Positions 1 through 8,621 of a DNA stretch of 64,000 nucleotides are shown here, piece by piece. Origin of the DNA: DYMC01 sp035406705 (lineage in GTDB: Bacteria; Verrucomicrobiota; Lentisphaeria; Victivallales; GWF2-50-93). Each line of letters opens with the position of its first letter. Position 1 is the stretch's first letter. Made by a program: the position numbers and the translations under genes. Where the stretch lies: positions 1-64,000 of the forward strand of contig CAYRRM010000012.1 of NCBI GenBank assembly GCA_964426675.1, written 5' to 3'. Under the pieces are notes generated by a model that saw only the letters and a list, made by a program, of their open reading frames with translations, did not search any database and was not told where the DNA came from.

Positions 1-9
1 TTTTTTCAT
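1..9 (-). CDS. Start of a gene running off the left edge
   Basis: An ATG on the minus strand at 9-7 begins a reading frame (Met-Lys-Lys) that leaves the window. A strong ribosome binding site, AGGAGGG on the minus strand (plus-strand 15-21), precedes it by five bases. It lies only 15 bases beyond the stop of the oxidoreductase gene, so it is probably the next gene of the same operon. The Met-Lys-Lys start would suit a signal peptide, but nothing more can be said. Confidence 0.55.
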
Positions 10-24
10 ATTTTCCCTCCTGCT

Positions 25-1380
25 TTAAATTATGGCTCCGTTTTTTCTAAGAATCCTTCTTAACTCCATTACATTGATATTTCTTGGAGTTGAATTCTTT
101 TTTAGTGAAATTGCAGCTGCAGTTCCGGCTGCTTCTCCTGTTGCCATACAACATGGCATGAGACGATATGAACTCATAGCTTCATGTGTGCCTGATATAC
201 ATCTTCCGGCAATTAAAAGATTTTCAAGTTTCTTGGGCAAGAGAGCTCTATATGGTATTTCATACCAATCCCCTACTGGTGGAGCCTTAAAAGATTCAGG
301 AGAATTTGGTATGTGAATATCCATATAATACGAATATCGACAGATAGCATCATTAAATTTTCTTGCTTTAAGAATATCTTCTCCTGTCAGAATATAATCT
401 CCAATGATTCTTCTCGTTTCTCTTATTCCGAGTTGGAATGCTGTATCAATTAGGTAACATTTTTCACAACCCGGAACATAATTTCGATAAAAATCTATAA
501 GTTCATGAATTTGTTTACGACCCTTGATAAGGGCTTTAGTTATATCTTCAGTGTTAGTACCATCAATATTGTATGTATGTTGATGGTTAACTATGAAATT
601 TCCTTTATTAGAAGGATCTCTTGAAATACACCCTAACCCGTTAGGATTGAAATTGATTTTTCCAGATTCAAAGGCTGCTCTGGCAGTTTTTATAACTTTT
701 TGATATAATTGAGAATCTGGAAGGAAATCAAGATAATCAGTTTTTACATTGCCTATTCTGAATACTAATGTAACAGCCTGACAAACTCCATCAGAGTCTC
801 GTCCATTTTTATAATCTCCACCAAGATAGAAAGCAATATCTCCATCACCTGTGCAATCTATAACTATTTTTCCTGCAATATCTCTTAATCCTTCTTTTTG
901 AGCTACTTTCATATTAATTTTATTTTCCTCATATTCTGCTGAGACAACCTGACTATTGTATTGTATTCTTGCTCCAGCAGATAATAAAAGTTGTTCCATA
1001 TAATACTTGATACTTTCAACGTCTACTTCTATATATCCGAATTGTGGAACAAAAGCAGAACCTTCCTTTTGAAGGATAGAAATAAGCTCTGCGGGGATAC
1101 CGCCTATGATACGTTCACCTTTATTCAGATTTTCAGGATATTTCTCTCCTTTTCGGTCCATTCTGAATCTTGTCCAATCAGCAGAATTCCGTTCAGCGTT
1201 ATCAAGAGGTCCTATGAAACCAAGCAAACCGGCAGTTGCCATTCCTCCGACACAGCTATTTTTTTCTATCAGTAAAACTTCAACTCCTTCCCTTGCAGCA
1301 GCAAGAGTCGCAGCAAAACCAGCTGGGCCTCCTCCAACAACAATTACTTTATAATTTTCTTTTTTCTTTGTATTATTCAT
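25..1380 (-). CDS. FAD-dependent oxidoreductase (FAD_oxidored family)
   Basis: This 451-residue protein opens with a Rossmann dinucleotide-binding motif (VVVGGGPAGFAAT, residues 14-26) followed by the acidic end of the second strand (LLIEK). Further on it has IDCTGDGDIA near the middle and a C-terminal NLLIAGRCISGTHEAMSSYR segment; both are typical of PF12831 FAD-dependent oxidoreductases. There is no signal peptide, so it should be cytoplasmic. The substrate is unknown; members of this family are common in carbohydrate and secondary-metabolite loci of PVC and Bacteroidota bacteria. It diverges from the LacI-type regulator across a 274-base region containing the regulator's probable operator, so sugar-responsive co-regulation is plausible but unproven. 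Confidence 0.85.
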   Translation of the reverse strand: MNNTKKKENYKVIVVGGGPAGFAATLAAAREGVEVLLIEKNSCVGGMATAGLLGFIGPLDNAERNSADWTRFRMDRKGEKYPENLNKGERIIGGIPAELISILQKEGSAFVPQFGYIEVDVESIKYYMEQLLLSAGARIQYNSQVVSAEYEENKINMKVAQKEGLRDIAGKIVIDCTGDGDIAFYLGGDYKNGRDSDGVCQAVTLVFRIGNVKTDYLDFLPDSQLYQKVIKTARAAFESGKINFNPNGLGCISRDPSNKGNFIVNHQHTYNIDGTNTEDITKALIKGRKQIHELIDFYRNYVPGCEKCYLIDTAFQLGIRETRRIIGDYILTGEDILKARKFNDAICRYSYYMDIHIPNSPESFKAPPVGDWYEIPYRALLPKKLENLLIAGRCISGTHEAMSSYRLMPCCMATGEAAGTAAAISLKKNSTPRNINVMELRRILRKNGAII

Positions 1381-1604
1381 GAGAAAACAACTATTAGATT
1401 TTTTCTTATTATTATTTTATTACAGATAAGTTCTTTAAACAATGTATCCAAAAGCTAATTTTTTGTATTTTAATGCTATTTCTATTGTTTTGTATCTCTA
1501 TGTGATAAAGCCGACATTAATCTGAATTTTTATATGCTTCAATTGCACAGAATATTGTTTGAAGGAATTTAAATATTTATTTTAAAAAAAAGTAAATTTT
1601 TTAT

Positions 1605-1637
1605 TTGACTTTTTATATACTATACGTATAGTATAAT
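1605..1637 (+). promoter_or_regulatory. Promoter of the LacI-type regulator gene
   Basis: A -35 like TTGACT (1605-1610) is followed after 16 bases by a -10 like TATAGT (1627-1632); an alternative TATAAT lies at 1632-1637 with a long spacer. The predicted transcript would start about 15 bases before the ATG at 1655, leaving no room for a normal Shine-Dalgarno site, and none is visible. Confidence 0.5.
1616..1635. promoter_or_regulatory. 20-bp perfect palindrome, probable LacI-family operator
   Basis: The sequence TATACTATACGTATAGTATA is a perfect 20-bp inverted repeat with a central CpG, the usual layout of LacI/GalR operators. It sits between the candidate -35 and -10 elements of the regulator's own gene, so bound protein would block polymerase. 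Autorepression is therefore likely. The divergent oxidoreductase gene, starting 236 bases away, may be controlled from the same site. Confidence 0.65.
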
Positions 1638-1654
1638 AAAATTAATATAATAAA

Positions 1655-2707
1655 ATGCAAACAGTCCTTACACAAAAAGATATTGCTTTAAAGCTCGGTG
1701 TTAGCCAAGCAACGGTATCTTATGCCTTTACAAATAGTCCTAAAGTCGGAAATGATTTGAGAAAGAAGATAGTTTCATATTCTCTGGAGCACGGCTATAG
1801 ACCGAATGCTTACTCAAGAGCCATTAAAAAAGGCTTTACAAAATTAATAGCAGTACTATTAAGTCAGGAGGCTCACAGAAGTTATATTCCACTTACCATG
1901 CAGGATGCAATAATATATGAAGCACAAAGACATAATTACCTTGTGATTTTTTCTCGTTTTTCAGATAAAATGTTTAGTTCGAGGAAATTCATGCCTCGTG
2001 TACTGTCGGAATTTTCAGCAGATGGGATTATTATAAATTATTCTCATCTTGTTCCCGAAAAACTAGATAAAATCGTAGATAAATTTAAAATACCCGTGGT
2101 NNNNNNNNNNCCTTACGATTGTGTCTGTCCTGATGATAAGAAAGGTGTAGAAGATATAATAAGACAATTGTATCAAATGAATCATAGACGAATAGCTTTT
2201 CTACATGCATTTTCAAATGCACGGGCATCTCTTGAACCGCATAGTGTGAGAAATCGTATTGCCGGATATTTGAGTGGAATGAAGAACTGTGGCTTAGAAG
2301 CTATGCCGATTTGTCAGTTAAATTGTGATTATAAAGAAAAATCTTTGTATTTTAAACAGTGGTGGGATTCTCTCAAAAGTGAAAAACCTACTGCTATTAT
2401 AGGTTATCAGTATGCTGATGGGCCTTTTTTTATGAGGCAATCTGCAATTTTAGGAATAAATGTTCCGAAGGAAGTTTCATTTATAGTTTTTTCAGATCAT
2501 ATTGATCGCTCTATGGGGATTCAAATAGACAATATAACGCTTCCTGAAGATGAAGTTGGGAAAAAGGCTGTGGAGATGTTATTAAATAAGATAAAAGAAC
2601 CGTCGCAAAAATTGAAAAGCTATTTTACTAAGCCTAAATGGATAAAGGGGGATACTTGTATTATTTGTAAAAATAAAAAAAATAAGGAGGAATTTAACCA
2701 TGAATGA
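1655..2707 (+). CDS. LacI-family transcriptional regulator
   Basis: The N-terminus carries a LacI helix-turn-helix (TQKDIALKLGVSQATVSYAF, residues 6-25) and hinge-like RPNAYSRAIKKG, followed by a periplasmic-binding-protein-like effector domain with the usual DCVCPDDKKGVEDII stretch. A 10-N gap (2101-2110) interrupts the effector domain just after KIPV; the frame is the same on both sides and the missing residues match the position of the family's WVN-like segment. The C-terminal tail is Lys/Asn-rich. The stop overlaps the start of the pilin-like gene, so regulator and downstream genes are probably one transcript. The effector is likely a sugar released by the neighbouring hydrolases. Confidence 0.88.
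   Translation: MQTVLTQKDIALKLGVSQATVSYAFTNSPKVGNDLRKKIVSYSLEHGYRPNAYSRAIKKGFTKLIAVLLSQEAHRSYIPLTMQDAIIYEAQRHNYLVIFSRFSDKMFSSRKFMPRVLSEFSADGIIINYSHLVPEKLDKIVDKFKIPVXXXXPYDCVCPDDKKGVEDIIRQLYQMNHRRIAFLHAFSNARASLEPHSVRNRIAGYLSGMKNCGLEAMPICQLNCDYKEKSLYFKQWWDSLKSEKPTAIIGYQYADGPFFMRQSAILGINVPKEVSFIVFSDHIDRSMGIQIDNITLPEDEVGKKAVEMLLNKIKEPSQKLKSYFTKPKWIKGDTCIICKNKKNKEEFNHE
2101..2110. other. Assembly gap (10 N)
   Basis: The ten Ns are a scaffolding gap inside the LacI-type gene. Because the reading frame continues correctly, the true length is 10 or another value equal to 1 modulo 3. Confidence 0.95.
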
Positions 2708-3521
2708 AAAAGAAAAAATCACTTCCATTAAAAAAGTGAAATTTACTTTAATTGAACTTTTAGTTGTGATTGCTATCATAGCCATATTAGCTGCTTTATT
2801 ATTGCCTGCTCTTAGCGAAGCTAAAGCTTTTGCTCGTTCCATTTTTTGTGCAAATAATATGAAACAAATAGGACTTGGTATGATGATGTACTCCAATGAT
2901 CATCAAGAATATTTTCCATACGCTTTTAAAGGATATCCTGGAGGTGGTGAAAATAGATGGGTACCCTGGGATACTGCAATTGCTGATTACATAGGATTAG
3001 GCAGATATAACAGGGTAAATTATACTTATTACAGACATCCTAAAATTTTAATGTGCCCAGAAGATAAACTTGACAGAGAAGTTCCTGGTTGGGCTTATTC
3101 TGCTCCACAACCTGGAGAAGGTATCAGAAGTTATGCTATGCCAACACCAAGAAGCGGTGTCGCTGAACCATATACAATGAGAGGTTCGGGTTCCTGGTGC
3201 AGTGAATCGTTTGATACTCCTGGAGTGAAAACAGGTCAGTGTGATTCAGATACATTATTGCTGGTGGAATTTCAACCTACAAATGCAAGTGCTGATAAAG
3301 GATTGAATGTTGCAGGATTTCAAATCGGTGCAAATTGTGATGGTCCTAATCATTTTCTTAGTACAGGTTCATCACTTATACACAGAAGAAAACAAAATTG
3401 GCTTTTCTGTGATGGTAGGGTCTTGAAGCTACATATAAATGAAACATATACGTCTCCACCCGGTGGCGAAGCCTGGATGGTTACTGGTAAATGGGTAAGA
3501 CCGGAATTTAGAGGGAATTGA
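2700..3521 (+). CDS. Type II secretion/pilin-like protein with H-X9-DG motif
   Basis: This 273-residue protein has a class III prepilin leader (residues 14-37: positively charged KKVK, then FTLIELLVVIAIIAILAALL), with Glu at position +5 of the mature protein. Near the C-terminus is HRRKQNWLFCDG, the H-X9-DG signature of the large pseudopilin-like families of PVC bacteria. A good ribosome binding site (AAGGAGG, 2684-2690) precedes the ATG, which overlaps the regulator's stop. Proteins of this type are expected on the cell surface after prepilin peptidase processing. Its position inside a glycosidase operon suggests a role in polysaccharide capture rather than motility, but that is inference. 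Confidence 0.88.
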   Translation: MNEKEKITSIKKVKFTLIELLVVIAIIAILAALLLPALSEAKAFARSIFCANNMKQIGLGMMMYSNDHQEYFPYAFKGYPGGGENRWVPWDTAIADYIGLGRYNRVNYTYYRHPKILMCPEDKLDREVPGWAYSAPQPGEGIRSYAMPTPRSGVAEPYTMRGSGSWCSESFDTPGVKTGQCDSDTLLLVEFQPTNASADKGLNVAGFQIGANCDGPNHFLSTGSSLIHRRKQNWLFCDGRVLKLHINETYTSPPGGEAWMVTGKWVRPEFRGN

Positions 3522-3523
3522 CA

Positions 3524-6058
3524 ATGAAAAAAATAATTATTCTTTTTCTGTGTTTAATGACTTTTAGAACTACAGCACAATTAATATTAAAAGATGATTT
3601 TGAAGCTAATTTCGTCCCTATACCAGAAAAAAATAATTCATGGCATCAGGGAGCTAAAATTGATGGACAATGTAGTTCTTTTTGGAATGACAATTCCTCT
3701 TGGGCAGATGTAGAAGTTTCGTATTTTGAGGATAGAACAGACCCGCATTCAGGGGAAAAATCTCAAAGGATTGAAGTAAAACGGGTTAATTCAGGATTAG
3801 TTCAATTTATTTTTCCTTTCATTCCTCAGAAAGGCAAAATATATCGTGCCAAGCTCTATTTAAAAGGAGATTCGAGTTCTTTAATTAGTTTTGGATTTCG
3901 TCAATTAGGAACGCCTTATACAGTGTATGGAATAGAAACTGTTAATCTGACACCTGAATGGAGAGAATTTAGTATTGAAACGGAAATACCATCAGATGAA
4001 AGGGCAATATTTATCTTATGGCTTAATGCTCCGAAAAAAGTATGGATTGATGATGTATCCATTGAAATGATTGAAAAGTTATCTCTTCCACCACAAGAAG
4101 GAAATATTTTATCGAATTCTTCTTTTGAAGCTGGTTTTCCAGAAAACTGGGTGTTTAAAATTGAAGGTTCTGATACAATAAAACTGATAGATCCACGCCC
4201 TGTTATAGTAAGAGACGCAAAAATTGGACTTCAATCATTACAATTGAAAATTTCTCAACAGGCCTCAGCATATATTCGTTCTAATTCAATATTTTTAACA
4301 AAAGGTCAGTCTTACAGTGTAAGTTTTTGGGCAAGAGCAAATAAAAATGTTAAAATTAATGCTGAACTTGTGGATACCAATATGAGGACAAGTTTTGATG
4401 TCCAAGAGGAGTGGAAAAGATTTGAATTCTCTGGAATTTGTAATAAGTATAAGAAAATCACATGGTTACAAATAAACATGCCTAAAAAAAATTTTGATTA
4501 TGAATTGTTTCTCGATGGAATAATGTTGGAAGCCACAACACATGCATCTGAAAACTTTTATCAAAATTTCCCTTATGAATTTGTATTACAATGTAATAAG
4601 CCAGGAAATATATTTTTTGATAAAGATAAAACTTGTCTTGATTTCTTAATTTCTCCAGACTTTGATAAAGAGAAAAATAAAATTAGCATAAATATTGAAG
4701 ACTTATTTAAAAAACATTCATTTTCTGGAACTGTAAATTACAATGAGTTATCGGAGTTTTTTTCAAAAATTGATTTTCTCCAAAAAAGAGGAATGTTTAA
4801 AATAAAAGCATTATTAGTCTCTTCAGATGGAAAAAGGTTATCTGATGAACAACAAGTTACGATAGCACGCCTCCCATATCCAATTGAGCTTGGAAATACA
4901 AAAGAATCATATTTTGGTATTCATGTACCATTAGTAAAAGAATATCTGAAAATCGCTAAACTAACAGGTCATAAATGGATACGTCTCCACGATTCGTCTA
5001 TGATTGCTAAATGGAATAGCCTCGAACCTGAAGAAAATGTATTTAAATTTTACGATGAAAATATTGAGGCCGCAAAGGAAGAAGGTTTTATGATTTTGGG
5101 AATGTTGGATGGTGCTCCTCCATGGATGGGAGAAAAAAAACGGGGAGGATATTGGGATTTCTGGACCATTCCTACTCGCAGTGATTGGCAGAAAAAGTGG
5201 AGAAATTACTGTGATACTGCAATATCGCATTATAAAGGAAAAATAGATGATTGGGAAATCTGGAATGAACCATGGGGGGAGTGGTTTATTGGCGCTGGAG
5301 GTCAACCATCAATGTATGTCGAATTTATGAAAGAGGCAAAGGAATCTACAACGAAAAATAATCCAGATGCTTTAATCATTGGCGTTGACACTTATATGGG
5401 ACAAGAAAAATGGACTGAAAGCGTTCTGAAAATAGGTGGAACAGATAAATTTGACATTTTTTCATATCATGACTATACTGATAGCCTTGTAGGTGGAAAA
5501 GAATCTCGACCTAAATTACAAGCAGAATATTTTCGTAAAATACAATCACAATTTGGTGAAGTTAAACCATTGTGGTGTACAGAAGGAGGAGTGTTTGATT
5601 TAGGATCTTTCTTAAAACCAGATTCAGGAGGCTTGCCTTACAATATGCAACCTGCTTATATTGTCAGACTTGATACTTGTATTAGGGCTGCAGGTGTAAA
5701 AAAATTCTTTTATTACGCAATTCACTTAGATCCTGCCGAAGGCGAAAACTCATGTAGAGCAACTGAGGTAGGACGTGCCATCAAACCCTTACTTGCGGCA
5801 AGAGCTATTTATGCATATTTAACAGATGGAGCTGTATTTAAAGAGAGGTTTGAAGATGATGAACTAGAATACTATATCTTTGATAATCCACAAACAAAAA
5901 CTAGAATTACTGTCTGTTGGAGTATTTCAGGAAAAGAAATAAAATTAAAAAGCAAACAAGACGAAACTGTTCTAGATATATGGGGAAATAAGATTGATTC
6001 TTCCAATGAAGTGCTTATAAATGAAACTCCAGTATATATAGTTAAAAAAATATTATGA
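3524..6058 (+). CDS. Secreted clan GH-A glycoside hydrolase with carbohydrate-binding-like domains
   Basis: The 844-residue product begins with a signal peptide (KKIIILFLCLMTF, cleavage near TTAQ). Two beta-sandwich, CBM-like domains follow (roughly 20-190 and 195-345), then a linker domain and a (beta/alpha)8 catalytic domain (about 460-780). The acid/base Glu is seen in WEIWNEPWGEW (E582) and the nucleophile Glu in PLWCTEGG (E687), the clan GH-A arrangement resembling GH39/GH5. I cannot fix the family or substrate. The ATG at 3524 is preferred over an in-frame TTG at 3518 because GAGGG lies 8 bases upstream and it makes a cleaner signal peptide. The gene follows the pilin gene directly and overlaps the GH29 gene. 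Confidence 0.8.
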   Translation: MKKIIILFLCLMTFRTTAQLILKDDFEANFVPIPEKNNSWHQGAKIDGQCSSFWNDNSSWADVEVSYFEDRTDPHSGEKSQRIEVKRVNSGLVQFIFPFIPQKGKIYRAKLYLKGDSSSLISFGFRQLGTPYTVYGIETVNLTPEWREFSIETEIPSDERAIFILWLNAPKKVWIDDVSIEMIEKLSLPPQEGNILSNSSFEAGFPENWVFKIEGSDTIKLIDPRPVIVRDAKIGLQSLQLKISQQASAYIRSNSIFLTKGQSYSVSFWARANKNVKINAELVDTNMRTSFDVQEEWKRFEFSGICNKYKKITWLQINMPKKNFDYELFLDGIMLEATTHASENFYQNFPYEFVLQCNKPGNIFFDKDKTCLDFLISPDFDKEKNKISINIEDLFKKHSFSGTVNYNELSEFFSKIDFLQKRGMFKIKALLVSSDGKRLSDEQQVTIARLPYPIELGNTKESYFGIHVPLVKEYLKIAKLTGHKWIRLHDSSMIAKWNSLEPEENVFKFYDENIEAAKEEGFMILGMLDGAPPWMGEKKRGGYWDFWTIPTRSDWQKKWRNYCDTAISHYKGKIDDWEIWNEPWGEWFIGAGGQPSMYVEFMKEAKESTTKNNPDALIIGVDTYMGQEKWTESVLKIGGTDKFDIFSYHDYTDSLVGGKESRPKLQAEYFRKIQSQFGEVKPLWCTEGGVFDLGSFLKPDSGGLPYNMQPAYIVRLDTCIRAAGVKKFFYYAIHLDPAEGENSCRATEVGRAIKPLLAARAIYAYLTDGAVFKERFEDDELEYYIFDNPQTKTRITVCWSISGKEIKLKSKQDETVLDIWGNKIDSSNEVLINETPVYIVKKIL

Positions 6059-7338
6059 CACCATATACCCCCACAAAAAGACAAATTTTTTTCCAAAGTC
6101 TAGAGGTTGGTATATTCATACACTTTGGGATAAGAACATTCTATACCAATCGCAAAGACTGGGATGGGAAAACACTTAACCCCAAAAAATTTAATCCACT
6201 AAAATTAGATTGTTATCAATGGGGTGAAACCGCGAAGAATGCCGGCGCAAAATATATGATATTAACTGCAAAACATCATGACGGTTTTATCAATTGGCAG
6301 TCAGAAAGCACTAGATTTGGTGTTGCGTCATCTCCCTGGAAAGAGGGAAGAGGAGATCTTGTAAAAGAATTTACAGAAGCATGTAGATATTATAAACTTA
6401 AAGTAGGTCTGTATTACTCTCCTGCTGATATGAATTGTCCATTTTTCCACGATCAAGATAAATATAATCAGATTTTCTTTCAACAAATAGATGAACTTAT
6501 GAGTAGATATGGGACAATAGACATATTATGGTTTGATGGATGTCATTCAGAGGGATGCAAATATGATTGGAAAAAAATCATTGCTCAGATACGAAAAAAA
6601 CAACCAGAAATAATAATATTTAATATGGGAATTCCTGATTATCGATGGGCAGGAAATGAAGCTGGATTAGCCCCTTATCCTCTGTGGAATACCATTAGAA
6701 CCAATGATAAAAAATTAAACTTTTTGGCTGGACAGTTAAAAAGAAAAAAAATGCTGTACTTGCCTGTTGAGTGCGATCTTAGAATTAGAGATTTTAGTTG
6801 GTTTTATAACCCTTACGATGAAAATTCACTTAAAACAGTTGATGAACTTATTGGAATATATTATTATTCCGTCGGAAGAGGCGCTAATATGTTGCTCAAT
6901 ATCGGTCCCGATCGTAATGGCCTCTTTCCCCAAAAAGATAGACAGAGATTGATTGAATTTGGCAATGTAATAAAAAAACTTTTTTCTAATCCCTTACTTC
7001 AACTGAAGGATTTTGAGAAAAGAGGTGATTCATGGATATATGAAAGCAAAGAAAACAAATGGATATTTTTTGATCATATAGTTCTTGAGGAAGATTTAAC
7101 AGAAGGACAAAAAATAAAGGAATTTCAAATCAGTATCAGGACATACACAAATGATAGCGATATAGTGATTTATAAAGGTTATAGTGTTGGACACAAGTTA
7201 ATTTGCCAGGTTCCTATAGTCAGAGCAAAACAAATCAGAATTGAAGTACTCAAAAAAAGAAGTAGAACTAAACTTCTCAAGATGCAGAATATAAAAGTAT
7301 TCTGTTCAAAAAATATAAAGCCAAATCCTCAAAAATGA
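6055..7338 (+). CDS. Alpha-L-fucosidase family protein (GH29)
   Basis: The 427-residue protein shows GH29 landmarks in order: IFIHFGIRTFY near residue 22, MILTAKHHDGF near 70, GLYYSPADMN near 119, and DILWFDGCHS near 157, where D161 is the expected nucleophile. There is no signal peptide, so it probably acts in the cytoplasm on imported oligosaccharides. The ATG overlaps the stop of the upstream hydrolase (ATGA), indicating translational coupling. Family members can also act on galactose- or sulfated fucose-containing substrates, so the exact specificity is open. Confidence 0.87.
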   Translation: MTPYTPTKRQIFFQSLEVGIFIHFGIRTFYTNRKDWDGKTLNPKKFNPLKLDCYQWGETAKNAGAKYMILTAKHHDGFINWQSESTRFGVASSPWKEGRGDLVKEFTEACRYYKLKVGLYYSPADMNCPFFHDQDKYNQIFFQQIDELMSRYGTIDILWFDGCHSEGCKYDWKKIIAQIRKKQPEIIIFNMGIPDYRWAGNEAGLAPYPLWNTIRTNDKKLNFLAGQLKRKKMLYLPVECDLRIRDFSWFYNPYDENSLKTVDELIGIYYYSVGRGANMLLNIGPDRNGLFPQKDRQRLIEFGNVIKKLFSNPLLQLKDFEKRGDSWIYESKENKWIFFDHIVLEEDLTEGQKIKEFQISIRTYTNDSDIVIYKGYSVGHKLICQVPIVRAKQIRIEVLKKRSRTKLLKMQNIKVFCSKNIKPNPQK

Positions 7339-7347
7339 AAAAATCTA

Positions 7348-7376
7348 TTGACAAACATCCTCCATAAAAAATAATG
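7348..7376 (+). promoter_or_regulatory. Candidate sigma-70-type promoter
   Basis: A perfect -35 TTGACA (7348-7353) is followed after 16 bases by AATAAT (7370-7375). It sits in the 95-base space after the fucosidase gene and 58 bases ahead of the next ATG, so the small secreted protein may be transcribed separately from the hydrolases. Confidence 0.45.
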
Positions 7377-7433
7377 TAAGTTATTAAGATTGTATCTGTT
7401 AACATAAATTAAAAGAAGTAGGAGATAAAAAAC

Positions 7434-7982
7434 ATGAAAAAATCTTTAATAATTTGCTTCTTTGTATTTGTTTTGAGTACGTACTCACAAGAGTCTAAAC
7501 AAGCCAGAATCGATATAGATGGAACAAATAATACAATTAATCTAACATTAGATGCAAATCTTCAAGGAGGATGGGGTACCAATGCGTCATGGTTTGATGA
7601 CGATGCTAAAAATAAAGAATATGTACTTGTTATTTTTCAAACTACTGATAACTGGTCTCAATCAAGTTTTTCATTTTTACCAACTAAGGATGGTGAAGTT
7701 AGTTTAATATTGCGGAGTCGTTGGATTCCAGACAAAACTAAAGAAGAGGAAGAATGGACTTTATTTGATAATATTGTGGTAGAAGGAGCAGAAATAAAAA
7801 ATGGTAATTTCGAAGAAGGTAACTCCTCGTGGAATTTAAATGGTAATAGTGAAATAGTTACCGAAGGAAAACAGAATAATAAATGTGTGAAAGTTTCACA
7901 CGATAGTCCAGCCATTCAAAATATGACTGTAAATAAAGATAAAAAAGTAAAAATAACTTTCCAGCACAAAATTTCTAAATAA
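7434..7982 (+). CDS. Small secreted protein with carbohydrate-binding-like domain
   Basis: The 182-residue protein starts with a signal peptide (KKSLIICFFVFVLSTYSQ). The remainder is predicted beta-rich; the second half (VEGAEIKNGNFEEGNSSWNL onward) resembles the CBM_4_9-type start IxNGxFExGxxxW also seen in the large hydrolase upstream. AGGAG precedes the ATG by a normal distance. It may bind the target polysaccharide, but no catalytic motif is visible and the assignment is weak. Confidence 0.65.
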   Translation: MKKSLIICFFVFVLSTYSQESKQARIDIDGTNNTINLTLDANLQGGWGTNASWFDDDAKNKEYVLVIFQTTDNWSQSSFSFLPTKDGEVSLILRSRWIPDKTKEEEEWTLFDNIVVEGAEIKNGNFEEGNSSWNLNGNSEIVTEGKQNNKCVKVSHDSPAIQNMTVNKDKKVKITFQHKISK

Positions 7983-8621
7983 ACGCGCTATAAAGTCAAA
8001 ATTTTTTATATATCCAATTTATAGTTGGTTAATTATGTTATTTCCTTTGAAATAAAAAATTACATGATCGTAATGAATTCATCTGAAAATTAAACCATAA
8101 AATTGGATGATTTTTACAATGAAATAAATAAAAGAAATTTCCTTAAGAATTGCGATCATTTAACCTAAAAAAAGCAGTTGAAAATTGTTTTTATTTTTAT
8201 GTATATGAAAATAAGGTTGTTATAGATTATGCTTGGTTAAGCTTTTAGATTGACAATTTTTTTTACGATTTTCAACCTGCAAAGGGTTGGCCGCATTTAT
8301 CGTATCTACTTTGTTAGCTTCTACTACTAGTTACTCCAGCTTCGTCTTTTTGCCTGGTATCTACAGCAAATGCAGCCAACTGCTTAATTTAGGTTTTACT
8401 TGAACATTCCATGAAGTCGGTTTGCTGGAGCAACGAGGATGGTATAGAGCCAGTTGTACTGCAGCAAGTTGAAGAGAGTGAAGTAGGAACATAATCCCTT
8501 TTCCCACAGTGTAAAAAATGCGAAAAAATGAAATGTCGAAAATCGCGATTTTGGTAAAAAAATCATAATATCTATAAAAAATACCTGCGTTTTTTTTTGC
8601 ATTTTTCAAAAAATAAACAGG
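7983..8621. other. 639-base non-coding stretch containing a dispersed repeat
   Basis: No convincing gene is present. It holds one copy of the repeat described at 8165-8345. Beyond it on the minus strand is a short coding-like remnant ending SRS-stop at 8314. A 14-bp palindrome AAAATCGCGATTTT lies at 8539-8552. The stretch separates the plus-strand carbohydrate locus from the minus-strand genes and looks like an old insertion or recombination junction. Confidence 0.6.
8165..8345 (-). repeat. Dispersed repeat, copy A
   Basis: About 180 bases match 34080-34260 in inverted orientation, roughly 75-80% by eye. Blocks identical in both include GAAAATTGTTTTTATTT, GGTTGTTATAGATTATG, TACGATTTTCAACC and GGCCGCATTTATCGTATC. 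On the minus strand both copies read SRS-stop, then the GGCCGC block, GGTTGAAAATCGTA and ATAATCTATAACAACC; GGTTG and CAACC can pair, enclosing a variable hairpin. No transposase is adjacent. It may be the end of a decayed mobile element, a MITE, or a repeated structured RNA or terminator. Confidence 0.7.

Noticed and set aside
8361..8609. Minus-strand 82-codon frame
   Set aside because: It has no ribosome binding site, is biased and unlike neighbouring proteins, and runs into the dispersed-repeat region.
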